From NCBI GenBank assembly GCA_018907035.1, contig JACCIC010000029.1, forward strand, positions 2,514,001 through 2,578,000: 64,000 nt of DNA, given 5' to 3'. The translations under genes and the position numbers were made by a program. The notes under the pieces were generated by a model. The model was not told where the DNA came from. It ran no database searches and was given only the letters and a program-made list of their open reading frames with translations. This DNA is from Sycobia sp. Sy_11. Its lineage: Eukaryota; Arthropoda; Insecta; Hymenoptera; Epichrysomallidae. Shown piece after piece: positions 10,420 through 20,451 of this stretch; within the stretch, counting starts at the first letter, position 1, and every line of letters begins with the position of its first letter.

Positions 10420-11133
10420 GCGAGGACCTTTTCACTAAATACGTGGAGTTTTGGCCACTACGAAAGGCAAGGGGCCAAGCGATACTCAAACCGCTAGAAG
10501 AGCTCGTTATATTTAAATGGGGCTGCCCAAGTTCCGTCATACCATGCACAGGCGAATCCGGTAGAGCGGGTAAACCGCACCTTTAAGGGTATGATCTCCA
10601 TTTTCGTAAAAGAAGATCACTAAGACTGGGACATACACCTGCCGGAGTTGGCATTCGCCATGAATACATCAGTGCATGCAAGCACACAGGTTTCGCCAGC
10701 CTTCTTGAACTTCGGCAGAAATCCAAGAGAAATACCCACGTATAAAAATACTTGCTTCAACAATCAACCACGTCAGCCATTAACAACAGCTGACTGGCTA
10801 GTTAGAGTAAAGAGATTACCTGTCATTCACGAACTAGTCATAAAGAACCTTTGTGCAGCCAGCAACAAGCAGGCGCACTATTATAATAAACATAGACGAG
10901 AAGTATCGTTTAAGGAAAACGAAATGGTTTGTAGACGAAAACACGTCTTGTCTTCGGGGGCAGATAAATTTGCAGCCAAATTGGCACCTAAATTTGTCGC
11001 ACCATGCCGAATCGTGAGGAAAATATCCTCTGTTATCTTCGAGTTAGAAGACCTGGACGACAGGAAGAAAACCAAAGTACACGTTTCGGACAAAAAGAAG
11101 TATTACCCCCTAATAAACCCTATCTTTTCCTAA
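10420..11133 (+). pseudogene. Integrase core remnant and C-terminal domain of the Gypsy element
   Basis: After the frameshift the sequence reads LLICEDLFTKYVEFWPLRKA and FKWGCPSSVI. It then jumps to HAQANPVERVNRTFKGM, so the stretch that should carry the second catalytic Asp (D-x-G-x-E/Q-F) is deleted. The catalytic Glu of PVERVNRT remains. From 10648 an open frame encodes LPELAFAMNTSVHASTQVSP and a C-terminal domain with KFVAPCRIVRKISSVIFELE, ending with TAA at 11131-11133. The missing core means no integrase activity. The last 130 bases overlap the next ORF, which is in the -1 frame. Confidence 0.8.
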
Positions 11134-12815
11134 CAGATACCGCCAGCAGAAAAGAAGATGCTACGATACGTCGGACGAGGCAGAGGGCTTCGCCGGTCCA
11201 CGTTGACCGAGCCACCACGTCGACAAGGGGACGCACTTACCCCAATCTAACGAGTTTAACACCCGACAACGCGACGATACCCCTAGCCTCGCAAACGACC
11301 AATCAAGAGACGCAAGAGAGTCAATACGACCCCGACCACCAGGGTCAATCCCTAGACCTAGGTCAAGTCGCCCAAGCCCTGGACGACATAAACGAGCCGG
11401 AGAACCTAATAGAGTTCAGCCCGGACTCGACCCAAGAAATAGACATCGGGGAAGAGAAATCGCCAAGAGCGATTAACGAAAGCTCGTTCGCGCTTTTGCT
11501 GCTAGACATGAGCATTCCATCACCCGATGATCCAAGAATATCCCACCAGCAAACCCCTACCCCCACCAACGAAGAAGAGATAGGAGAATCCCTGCCCATA
11601 GAGGGCGTACGTCCGGAACGACGTAAAACTACCGATACCATCGAATACAACAATGGCCCACGTCCGCAACGACGTAAAACTACGGAAGTGAAGATAGAAG
11701 AAGAGATATATGAGTTAGCTCAAGACGAGCAAGTAGAAAAGATGGAAATGGGCAGTCCGCAAAGACAGAAAACTACGACACCATCGCAGAGACAGGAGCT
11801 CAGATGTCCACACGGACGCGAGTCAACGGGAACGCAGGAAAGCGAGAACCTTGAACAGGTCAAAGATGCAGCAACATCAACACTAGAAGGGGGTGATAAC
11901 GAACAAGTCGAAGGCCGTTGTCCACAAAGACAGAAAACTAGAAAAGAGAAAGAAACGGACTGGATTTATAATCCATTTTCCGGAAGGTACGAGGACTTGG
12001 GCGATACGATCGCAGTAGGGTATAAGTCCGACAGCGATGCATCGCACAGGACAGGACCACTAGAAGCGTCCCGCAGATGAATAGTGGTCTACAGAACCCC
12101 GGAAGACGCCATCCCGTATAGATTGGGGCGTCAGATTCGATCTATTAGCCCCTTACCGTACTGGCCAGGCCCGAGATTCCATAGAAAGAATGAAAAGAGG
12201 CGACCAACGAAAGTCGGAAGATCAAAACCCATAGTCTATGTTAGTACCCCGGAGGACGGCGACGTACGCCTGTACCGTGGCAATCAATGTGTATTTATGC
12301 GCTCCGTCGGAACGCAAATAATAATCCCGACGGTATATAAAGAGAGCCTTGGTCCCTATGAAGAACGCTCCTGCGCCGGTAATAAGTCCCCAATTCCCAG
12401 TCCGCGCCCAGAAAAATCAACCCCTTGCCACGATGACGATTGGAGATTGAATACCAAAAAGAAGTTCAAACCTTTTGCGATACCGCAAACTCCTAGCCCC
12501 GCCACCAACCTTCACGAGCCTCTTGCCCAGCAAACGGCGACGCAGAATTCCACTACAGGATCCCAGGGTATCCCATCGCTGATGGTATTGAAAGTTACGC
12601 CCCCCGAAAACTTCACACCCCCCAAGCGCCCACATCTATCATATCCAGCCAGGCCCCTCACGAAACCGCAGGCCGGGATACCGGATGGTTGTTGGAATTG
12701 CGGTGAGAGCGGGCACAGTGCTTATGTGTACATTTTGCCACGTGACATCGCCCGCTGTTGCCTCGTTTTGGAAGGGGGAGGGAGTAGGCGACAGCCTAGA
12801 ACAGTCGCAAAGTGA
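11004..12815 (+). pseudogene. Unusual 3' ORF with basic PxRRKTT repeats and a terminal zinc knuckle
   Basis: One frame is open from 11004 to 12815 (about 603 codons) except for a single TGA at 12078-12080, best explained as a CGA-to-TGA mutation. It overlaps the end of pol in the -1 frame. No signal peptide or membrane segment is visible, so it does not look like an envelope gene. It is hydrophilic and acidic, with five spaced motifs of the type RPQRRKTT near 11610, 11661, 11753, 11803 and 11917. Near its end is CWNCGESGH, the first three ligands of a CCHC knuckle, and a possible last Cys appears only after a frame change. I do not recognise the family. It may be a nucleic-acid-binding accessory or Gag-like protein. 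Confidence 0.6.
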
Positions 12816-13704
12816 AGGGGAGAAGACGACGCGGCAGACGTCCATTAACGCGGCAGAGGAATATAAGGCGCGTGATCAGACTGAGCCGAAAAACACTTCT
12901 GAGAAGCCGACAGTCACGCCAGCCAAGGCGCAAGAGACTGTGGGGTCAGGCCCTGCAGGAGGTTGCAGGAGTGTTCGGCCAGAACGCACAGTTGGTAACG
13001 ATCATCATGTCAGGTCCGTCAATATATATAACGAAGTAGATAGCCCTGATACCGTTCAGCCCCCTAGTCCAGCAAATACCGCAGCTACCCTTTCATGTCC
13101 CCTATACCGCGATACCAGCAATACAGTGCATCATTCAGGCATCAAAATCGCGACGAAGTAGGTCATGATACGGGAAACTGCGATGAGTAAGAACACTGAG
13201 CACACGCGAGCGCGGCAATACGACGATGGCGCAAGGTTGGAGGACGACTAGTAGCACTAGAAAAAGAGAGCACACATTGGCTATAATATAATATAAATAT
13301 AAATGGCCCCAGAGATTATATAAATGGCGCGTATTATTTTCTTTTGTTAAATGACATTCCTGACTTTTTTATACAAATGGCCCCAGAATTAATCTATAAA
13401 TGGCGCGTATGATTTTTGTTGCTTCTGTACTACAAATGGCCTGCAAATGACCTCCGAAAGGACTTTATAAATGGCGCGTATGATTTTCTTTTTTGTAAGT
13501 AGAATAAGAATTCCCTTTAGTATTATATAGAATCATTACCGACTAGGCGAGACCCTTTACAATCACACACAAATTTAGGTTTATATTTCTTTTCTTTTTA
13601 CAAGGCGAAGCCCATATACCTAAGTTCTTATTCCCATCTCCACCAAGACGTCCATCGTAAGAGCCGGCGCAGAAACATAGACGGATGCGCTTCACACGTC
13701 GGTT
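12816..13704 (+). other. 3' untranslated region of the Gypsy element
   Basis: The short frames here do not resemble known proteins. The region contains the tandem repeat at 13297-13495 and ends at the polypurine tract. The frame after 12685 may continue the knuckle ORF after a shift. Confidence 0.5.
13297..13495 (+). repeat. Three imperfect ~65-75 bp tandem repeats with ATAAATGGCGCGTAT
   Basis: The block ATAAATGGCGCGTATKATTTT occurs three times, each preceded by ACAAATGGCC or ATAAATGGCC. The units differ by substitutions and short indels. The core resembles the LTR end plus primer site at 1963-1979 (TTATAAAATGGCGCCC), but that resemblance is short. Confidence 0.7.
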
Positions 13705-13717
13705 TGGAAGGGGAGTT
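13705..13717 (+). promoter_or_regulatory. Polypurine tract
   Basis: TGGAAGGGGAGTT lies directly before the TGT of the 3' LTR. In LTR elements this tract survives RNase H and primes plus-strand synthesis. Its position fixes the LTR start at 13718. Confidence 0.75.
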
Positions 13718-14148
13718 TGTAACCGGCTAAATTTGCCGGTTCTCGTGTTCACCCGCGTCTCGGTGAAAACCGAGTGTTCGCGCGCGACAGCGAAAACGCG
13801 CAAAGCGCGAGCCGCGAAAGTGCGCGACCGTCGCGAAGAAGGAGGAAGTAAGAAGAGAAGAGGAACTTCACCGCAAAACCTCCGAAGCGAGAGAACGTTA
13901 AAATCTAGAGAGAGAGAGAGCTCCAACCAAACTAATCATCTCCATCTCCAGCACCTATGATCACCAGCTCCTGGTGAATCGAATCGTGCTAAATAAGTTT
14001 ATAGAGTCGCGTACGGATTCCATCGTGACCCGATCGTTGTGCGATCGCCCGTGCTTGGACGAAGCCAGAAAGAAGGAAGGAAGGAAGGAAGGAAGGAAGC
14101 GATCTGAGAGAGAAAGAGAGCTATAGTAAAAGAGAGAGAAGGAAGGAG
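13718..14148 (+). repeat. 3' LTR of the Gypsy element (truncated)
   Basis: It starts TGTAACCGGCTAAATTTGCC and matches the 5' LTR through the GGAA-repeat tract. It keeps about 110 bases, including a GAGAGAGAG run, that the 5' LTR lost. Similarity stops near 14148, about 300 bases before the expected end, so the AATAAA and the LTR terminus are missing here. Confidence 0.8.
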
Positions 14149-14654
14149 GTTCTCTTGGTCGCTCGCATATTGTTAAACGATGACACCTGATACTCATTCA
14201 CAGCCCTCAGGAGTTCATTACCTCCGACGCGTCCCAATCACCGCGACTACCGACGTGACCGCATTTTCTCGGGACACAACCTAAAACTTCCCGAAAGGAA
14301 ACACCAACAAAAAATAAGCTGGCGAAAATACCGCGCGACGCACACTCACCTCTGTCCCAAGGAGGGGGAGAGGGGTTGGCGATGGCGAGGGGTCCATCGA
14401 TAGAAGGGCGGCGTGGGCACACCGCGGTTTTCCATTCTGCGGGCACAGATGACTTCTGCCGCGGCCGCTCTCCCTTGTTTCGACCTTATTCCTTCTCTCT
14501 CTCTTCCTGATCTTTATCTTTGACCTCACTCCTCTCTCTTCCTGGCCCTTATTCTCGACCTCGCTCCCTCCCCTTTATCATCCTCCTTAATACTTTTCCG
14601 GCTCTTTCCTTATTCACTATCTGTCGCCTTTCTTCCATCCACTACCTTCTCCGT

Positions 14655-14665
<11 letters not shown>

Positions 14666-14726
<61 letters not shown>
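14666..14726. repeat. (CT)n microsatellite
   Basis: This is an almost pure TC dinucleotide run of about 60 bases. Long frames across it on either strand are artefacts of the repeat. Confidence 0.95.
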
Positions 14727-14729
<3 letters not shown>

Positions 14730-17389
14730 CCTCTTTACTACCTCTCCCTTCTTCTTGCTAAATTCAGACCTCTCTGCATCGACGACACAGGTGAGAGTCA
14801 CTGCCCGTCGCACGGCTCTCGCCAAAATTTAGCTAAGAAAAAAAAAGAAACAATAAAGAACGGAGGTGTATGTACGGCGGTGAGCGGCGGGGATCCGGTC
14901 ACGTTGAGGGCGATGCTCCCGAAGCAAATTACAAATTGAAGTTTCACTACAATCTTTTCATGCAAATGTATCTTAATGTTTAATCGATAAATGTAAGTAT
15001 GCATCGGTTTATCATTGTTTGTAAGTAAGCAATGTTATAAATGTGTGATTATAATAAGGGAGATATATCAAATCAAATATAAATGAGTATCCGCCATTGA
15101 GGAACTGCACATATTGTTGCGATAGGTACTAATAGTTCGTAAATGTAACGATGATGCTTTACAGCTTCGCCTTATAAGTGATTGCTCATTATGATTGTCA
15201 AAAAAAATTAAATAGCATTACCAAATACATAGCATAACCTGTTATTCCTTTATGTAAGATTCTAAATGTACAATACAGACATATAAGTTAATCATTCCAA
15301 GTGTGACTTGAATTTCATTTCTATTTTTTGTGACCTTAAAAATAATTTTTTTTTTTAAATAACTTATCATGGCAGTTTTAGATTAAGGACGCGCAATTAC
15401 CTTATATAGCTTACAATCATAGTGTATAGTGATAAGATCAATTAAAATAATATACAAATTTTTTCTTTGATTTGATTGATCAAGCCTTACAATATAATGT
15501 GTGACTATCAACGGAATTATACAAAAATTAGAATTACATAAAAATATGTTTTTACAAAATTAATATACTAAATTATAGTTTCATACGCCTCGCTATGACA
15601 ATGATGAGTACCTTTAAATCTGATATTTTTAACATAATCTAATAATGACTTTATAAACTCGCCTCTTGAATGAGCTTATGAAATTTATAAATAACAAAAA
15701 AAAAATATTGCATCCTATCGCAAGTACTTGTTGGTAACTCCCTGTCGTCTTCGAACTGGTTTTTTTTGTGATAAATTTCTTTCTTTTTTTCTTCACTTTT
15801 ATGTATCTCTTTATTCTTCTAATAAGTCCTATATCTTATCCTTTACATAGATAATTTATTAAATGTTGAATTCTTTAATGATCTGATATATAATTATCAA
15901 GCATCTATTTCGTTGCATATGCACTGTCAATTAAGTCATTGTTTACTACCTAAATAAAAGAAAATTCATTTGAACAACTACAATAATGTCTAAATGTATA
16001 TACTTCACCAAATTTAATGGTTATTTCAGAATTCGTAGTCCATAAATGTAAATCTACGGTTTTTTACTTTAGCACTTCAGTTTTTTTTATTATTATCAAT
16101 ATGTTGAAACATCTTATTTGCCATTACCATTGTCAACATCCAACTATTGCTCAATAAAGTTGGAACTAACTCCTTTATCTTTATCCATGGCATTAGAATC
16201 ATTATTCTTTCGATATTCCTATTAATTTATTCTTTCTGTTCATAATATTTTAAGAATTATTCACAGTTGTACTTTCAGATACATTAAATTTTTTTCACTA
16301 TGTTTGCTTATGTCTTAACAGTCACTATTTTCCTTTGTAATATCTTCAAGACTATTCGTAACTTTTTTCCAAAATGTATTATTTTATTTACAAGTTGTTT
16401 CTATTACTTATTTTTAATATTTTAGGTTGATTATTTTAAAATGCAATATTTATTATTATTTGAACTCATTTCTCGCTTTATTGATTTATTTATTTGTAAT
16501 AGATATAGTATTTTTTTTGTTATTATTCATATTATCTCAGATTTATTATTATTATCCTAATGTTTCAAAGTTATTTATAGTTTCTTACAAGCTTTAGTAT
16601 TTTTCCTTATAATAATTTCACTATTTTGCCTATGCCTTTCTACAAAATTAAATTTTTTTTACCTATGATTTATCTAAATCACTCTTTTTTTTCTTTGATT
16701 CACTATCGAGATTTACAGTAGTTTATTTATTATTTATTCATTCGCACTGTTTAGATTAATTAAATTTGATCATTATTTTGTCACGACTATATAAAGTTGT
16801 TTTTTTCACTGTCTAGATTTGCAATTTGTCAGCTTTATTTAATAGGCTTTTTAGATTCACTATTTAGTTTATAGTATTATCACATTATTTACAGTTGTTT
16901 TCCCCTTTTCCTTTTCTCACTATCTAGATTTGTAATATTATCATTATCACCTAAACGGATTGTTTTAGATTCACTATTTATTTATAGTATCATAAAAATT
17001 ATTTATAGTTGTTTTTTCCTCTTTTTTGTTTATTGAGATTCGTTGTCTTTGATTTAAACTTAACTTAGCCTTTAATCTTAAACTTAACCCTTTTTAACTT
17101 ATTAAATAACGCCTCAAAACTTGGAGCACTTTTGGAAAAACTGGCAAAATTTACGTCCTCTGTCATCAGACGATTCATGATGCATATCAATGGTTCACAT
17201 TTTCTCGCGCGAGTACTTTCCGGCACTGCAGGCCGTGCGATGGCATCGATTCGGTCACATAACCTCACTGTCCCTTCGCAGATGGCTGTGCGTGGCTCGT
17301 GGAGCTGTGAGGTCTCTCATCGTGGGATGGCGCGCGCGTCGTCTTCGTTCTCCTGGATAAGTCAGTGCGGGCGCCTTGTGACACTCGTC

Positions 17390-17391
<2 letters not shown>

Positions 17392-17434
<43 letters not shown>
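17392..17434. repeat. (AT)n microsatellite
   Basis: This is an uninterrupted AT dinucleotide run of about 42 bases, following GTGACACTCGTCACAA. Confidence 0.95.
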
Positions 17435-17436
<2 letters not shown>

Positions 17437-18717
17437 CTATATTTAAAACTTTCTATAACTCAGCAATGTACATTGAAACGTGAACTTTACATGGCATACC
17501 AAGAATTCGACTAAACCAGTTCTATACACTATTTTATATAGTCATTTTACTTCCTAAAAGGTAGTGCAATAAACAGTGATTCGGATGCCACTATACATTT
17601 AAGACCCACCAAAAGTCGCAATGATATACTGATTTGGAACTGAAAGAAAAGCTTTAGAATATTTGAAAGTTCTCTAGAGTACAATCAGCCAATAAAGAGA
17701 AATCTTTTTAAACAACTGGGCCTATAAGAGCAAAGAGTGTGAATCTTCATTAAAAGAGAAACGAGGGATGGAAAAATCGGATGTAAATGGAGGAAGGTCT
17801 TCTCGAAGCATATTCACCCATTTGCTTAACACAGTTTTGGTGAAAGAGTGGTGTGTTGAAATGTGAAAGAAAGACTTACAATCGCATATCTGAGGATACG
17901 ATGTATTGTCAATTTGATAAAAAAATATCCCATTATTGGGATATATGAGAGGTAGGGATGTACCGAAACGAGAATTACGTCACTTAGGGTGCTATCACAC
18001 TTTCTAGGAGTGGGAAAGACTGTGCCGTCTACAAATCGAATCACGCTACTGGTGAAAGAGTCATTAAGCGTCATAGCATTTTTGAAGGAAATGTCGAGCA
18101 GCAAGTTTTAGAAGGTTTAACCACACATTCAAAATGTTTTTATATAGCATGATAAATTTAGTTATTCCTTCTATATTAAATATAATAACACAGTGCACAA
18201 GAATTAGATTATTTGGCAGCTCAATCACAATGAGACGGAAAGAGAAGGAAAGGAAGGAGAAAGCAAAAACGAGAGGGCGGGAGAAAAAAGAGTCAATGAC
18301 CAGCAGTATACTATTTAGTTTTTCATTTGTTTGAGTATTATATTTGTGACACATAAAAACTTTCTTTACATCAGACATATATTTTAATATTTGTGGTAAA
18401 TAAATTTAAATAGATCACAAACATGCACGTAAAAAATTTGCAATTAATTTTTATGGCAATAAAATGGATAGCATTCATCAGAAATCGTCGTTTATTATTT
18501 GGCGCACTATTTTTGGGCTCATTTCATACCGCAAAAATCTTGGCGAAAGTTTACTGAAGAGAATACTGACAATTTAAAGTATCGATAAAATATCAAATAG
18601 GTATTAAAATAAAAAATCTTGATTGCACATGCTATCATATGCTACTATATATGTCTTATTTTTTTAACTAAAACAGAATTTATCAACATACAGCAAAATA
18701 AATATTAATATTTGCAG

Positions 18718-19065
18718 ATGAATTTTCAGCATTCCATCATGTTAATCCTATTAAGTCTTGTATTTCTCATCATAATTGTGAATTATTACTTTACATTAAC
18801 AATTCTGGAAGGCTCTAACATGAAAAAAATTTATGTGTCTGATAAAACACAAAACAATATAGATATCCGATCAAAATTCAATTCTACTACGTCTAAATTA
18901 TCCTTTGCAACATTTATAGAACAAATTATTGACAAAAATTTACAGATAGTTTCATCCAAATACATAATGAAAAATTCAAGTCATGAGGAAATATTAAAAA
19001 ATATTTTTCTAGAATTAAAAATCCGAGATTATAAAAATGAACACGTTATTAACGCACTAGAAAAC
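18718..19065 (+). CDS. FAM20B: FAM20B-like glycosaminoglycan xylosylkinase, exon A (N-terminus)
   Basis: This exon encodes residues 1-116. The ATG follows a splice acceptor directly (TATTTGCAG|ATG), so at least one upstream non-coding exon is expected. Residues 7-25 (IMLILLSLVFLIIIVNYYF) form a signal anchor, giving the type II Golgi topology usual for the family. The rest is the poorly conserved stem before the kinase domain. The exon ends INALEN at a consensus donor (GTAAGT, 19066) in phase 0, leading into exon B 79 bases later. The assignment rests on exons B and C, since this part alone is too variable. FAM20B phosphorylates xylose in the proteoglycan linkage region. Confidence 0.8.
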
Positions 19066-19144
19066 GTAAGTATCAGAATTCAAGTAAAACACATAATTAT
19101 ATTTTGATCAGTTTTGTAATGCACTATAATTTAATTAATTTCAG

Positions 19145-19445
19145 TGGCCGAGTGCGCAATATTTAATACCAAAATTTGCACCTGAATTGGGAACTATTAT
19201 TAATTTACTGAGAAAGTTAGAAATTATTAGAATAGAGAATTTTCAACTTGGAACCCAATTAAAATTATTGTTAATCTTTGAAAATGGTTTAAAAGCTATC
19301 TTTAAACCCCAGTGGTATTCAAGAAATACGAAAATAAAGGGTCCAGTCTACTATGGAAAGGATCGACATAATGCAGAAGTAGTAGCTTTTTATTTAGCAC
19401 TTTTGCTTTCTTTACGAAGAGTTCCTTTATCCGTTATTAGAAAAT
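19145..19445 (+). CDS. FAM20B: FAM20B-like kinase, exon B (N-lobe of kinase domain)
   Basis: It opens after TTAATTTCAG and encodes residues 117-216. Motifs typical of FAM20 N-lobes are WPSAQYLIPKFAPELG, GTQLKLLLIFENG (the nucleotide-binding glycine/GTQLK region), FKPQWYSR and GKDRHNAEVVAF, whose Glu is conserved in the family. It ends RRVPLSVIRK plus one base (phase 1) at donor GTATGG (19446). Reading past this donor gives unrelated residues and a stop, which supports splicing here. No stops or frameshifts are present. The neighbours downstream are transposons for almost 40 kb. Confidence 0.88.
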
Positions 19446-19904
19446 GTATGGAGAAAATTACTTTTATAATAATAATAGCTTATCCATAAGTAAATGATTT
19501 ACATACTATTATTGCAATATATAATAATTTCGATTATTGCATATAAAATATTATAATGTTTTTACTTTTGGATATTTTCTTTTTAGATATTTGTAGTTAT
19601 GCCAAATTCACTTCACTTTACTTTAACATTAGATAAAATATTTTACAATAACATCTTTCGCTTCTTTTGCGATTTTAAGATAATGTTTAACGTGAAAGTA
19701 GATAAATCTCACTATAACTTAAGTTCTTCCCTGAAAAAAAGGGTTTTCCATTTGCCATTAAACGGAGTCATAAGACGATTGCAAGACAGACATATTTCAT
19801 GCACTACCGAGGATTAATTTTTGGATTGTCATAGTTTGATTAGGTTATGTAGGTGGATTAGCTTTGACATATTCTATAACTGTACTGTCAAATAAAGTAA
19901 AAAG

Positions 19905-19935
<31 letters not shown>
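19905..19935. repeat. (AT)n microsatellite
   Basis: This is a pure AT dinucleotide run. Confidence 0.9.
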
Positions 19936-19937
<2 letters not shown>

Positions 19938-20407
19938 GTGTCCCTGATATACTGCTCATATTAATCGGTAAGGAAAAGGTATGTGTAAATATTAATATTC
20001 CTGTAGGTTCATTTTTTATAGTTTTTGTAGTACGGGCCCATGTCTGTGAGCCCATCAGAGCTCAGAGAAGTACGTCATCGCTTGCGAACGAGAAAAAGGA
20101 GGTCAAACGAAGGGAAACGAGGCGAAGTCGAACAAACACGATAAAGACCACTAGTTGTTCTTTTTCCTGTCCATTGTCAACGCTTGCGTAACTGATTGAA
20201 TAGACGACTGCATTTACGAAGCGAGGTCCACGCGTCTACAAATAAAGATTATGTTTCTTCGTCTACATCGGTCCTTACTCAAATTTTTTGTGCAACTATT
20301 CTTTTTGATAATAGCCCACTTAACTGTATTAAAAATGAAAAAAAGGCGGATGTTTCGCTTGCGCGGATGAACTGATCGCGAGCGGACACATGTGTTTTAT
20401 AATAACA

Positions 20408-20408
<1 letters not shown>

Positions 20409-20450
<42 letters not shown>
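20409..20450. repeat. (TA)n microsatellite
   Basis: This is a pure TA dinucleotide run of about 42 bases. Confidence 0.95.

Positions 20451-20451
<1 letters not shown>

Larger units (their letters stand above)
1234..14148 (+). mobile_element. Ty3/Gypsy LTR retrotransposon, ~12.9 kb, defective, with nested mariner
   Basis: Two matching LTRs (from 1234 and from 13718) flank, in order, a tRNA-Lys-like primer site, a long leader, Gag, CCHC zinc knuckles, an aspartic protease, RNase H, integrase and an extra 3' ORF, with a polypurine tract before the 3' LTR. Protease, RNase H, integrase order is that of Ty3/Gypsy. The element is dead. Gag is frameshifted, the whole reverse transcriptase domain is absent between protease and RNase H, the integrase lacks the segment with its second catalytic Asp, and a mariner sits at 8226-9511. 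The 3' LTR is truncated after about 430 bases, so the outer 3' boundary and any target duplication cannot be seen. Confidence 0.85.
14149..18650. other. Intergenic stretch without a recognisable gene
   Basis: A GC-richer block (14200-14620) precedes a long CT repeat, then about 2 kb of T-rich DNA (15000-17080). A GC-richer block at 17080-17390 carries short frames I cannot assign. Bases 17440-18110 and 18200-18300 (a purine-rich AGGAAAGG stretch) also show nothing I recognise. Promoter and 5' UTR exons of the FAM20B-like gene may lie here but cannot be pinpointed. Confidence 0.5.

Noticed and set aside
12078..12080. In-frame TGA as selenocysteine or programmed readthrough
   Set aside because: The context fits a CpG-type CGA-to-TGA mutation in an element that is otherwise decaying. 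No SECIS-like structure was noticed.
14520..14939. 139-codon ORF across the CT repeat
   Set aside because: It owes its length to a (CT)n run encoding Leu-Ser repeats and has no other protein signal.
19599..19817. Possible extra FAM20B exon downstream of exon B
   Set aside because: An acceptor-like TTTTTAG exists, but the translation does not match the family, and B-to-C joining already aligns without a gap.
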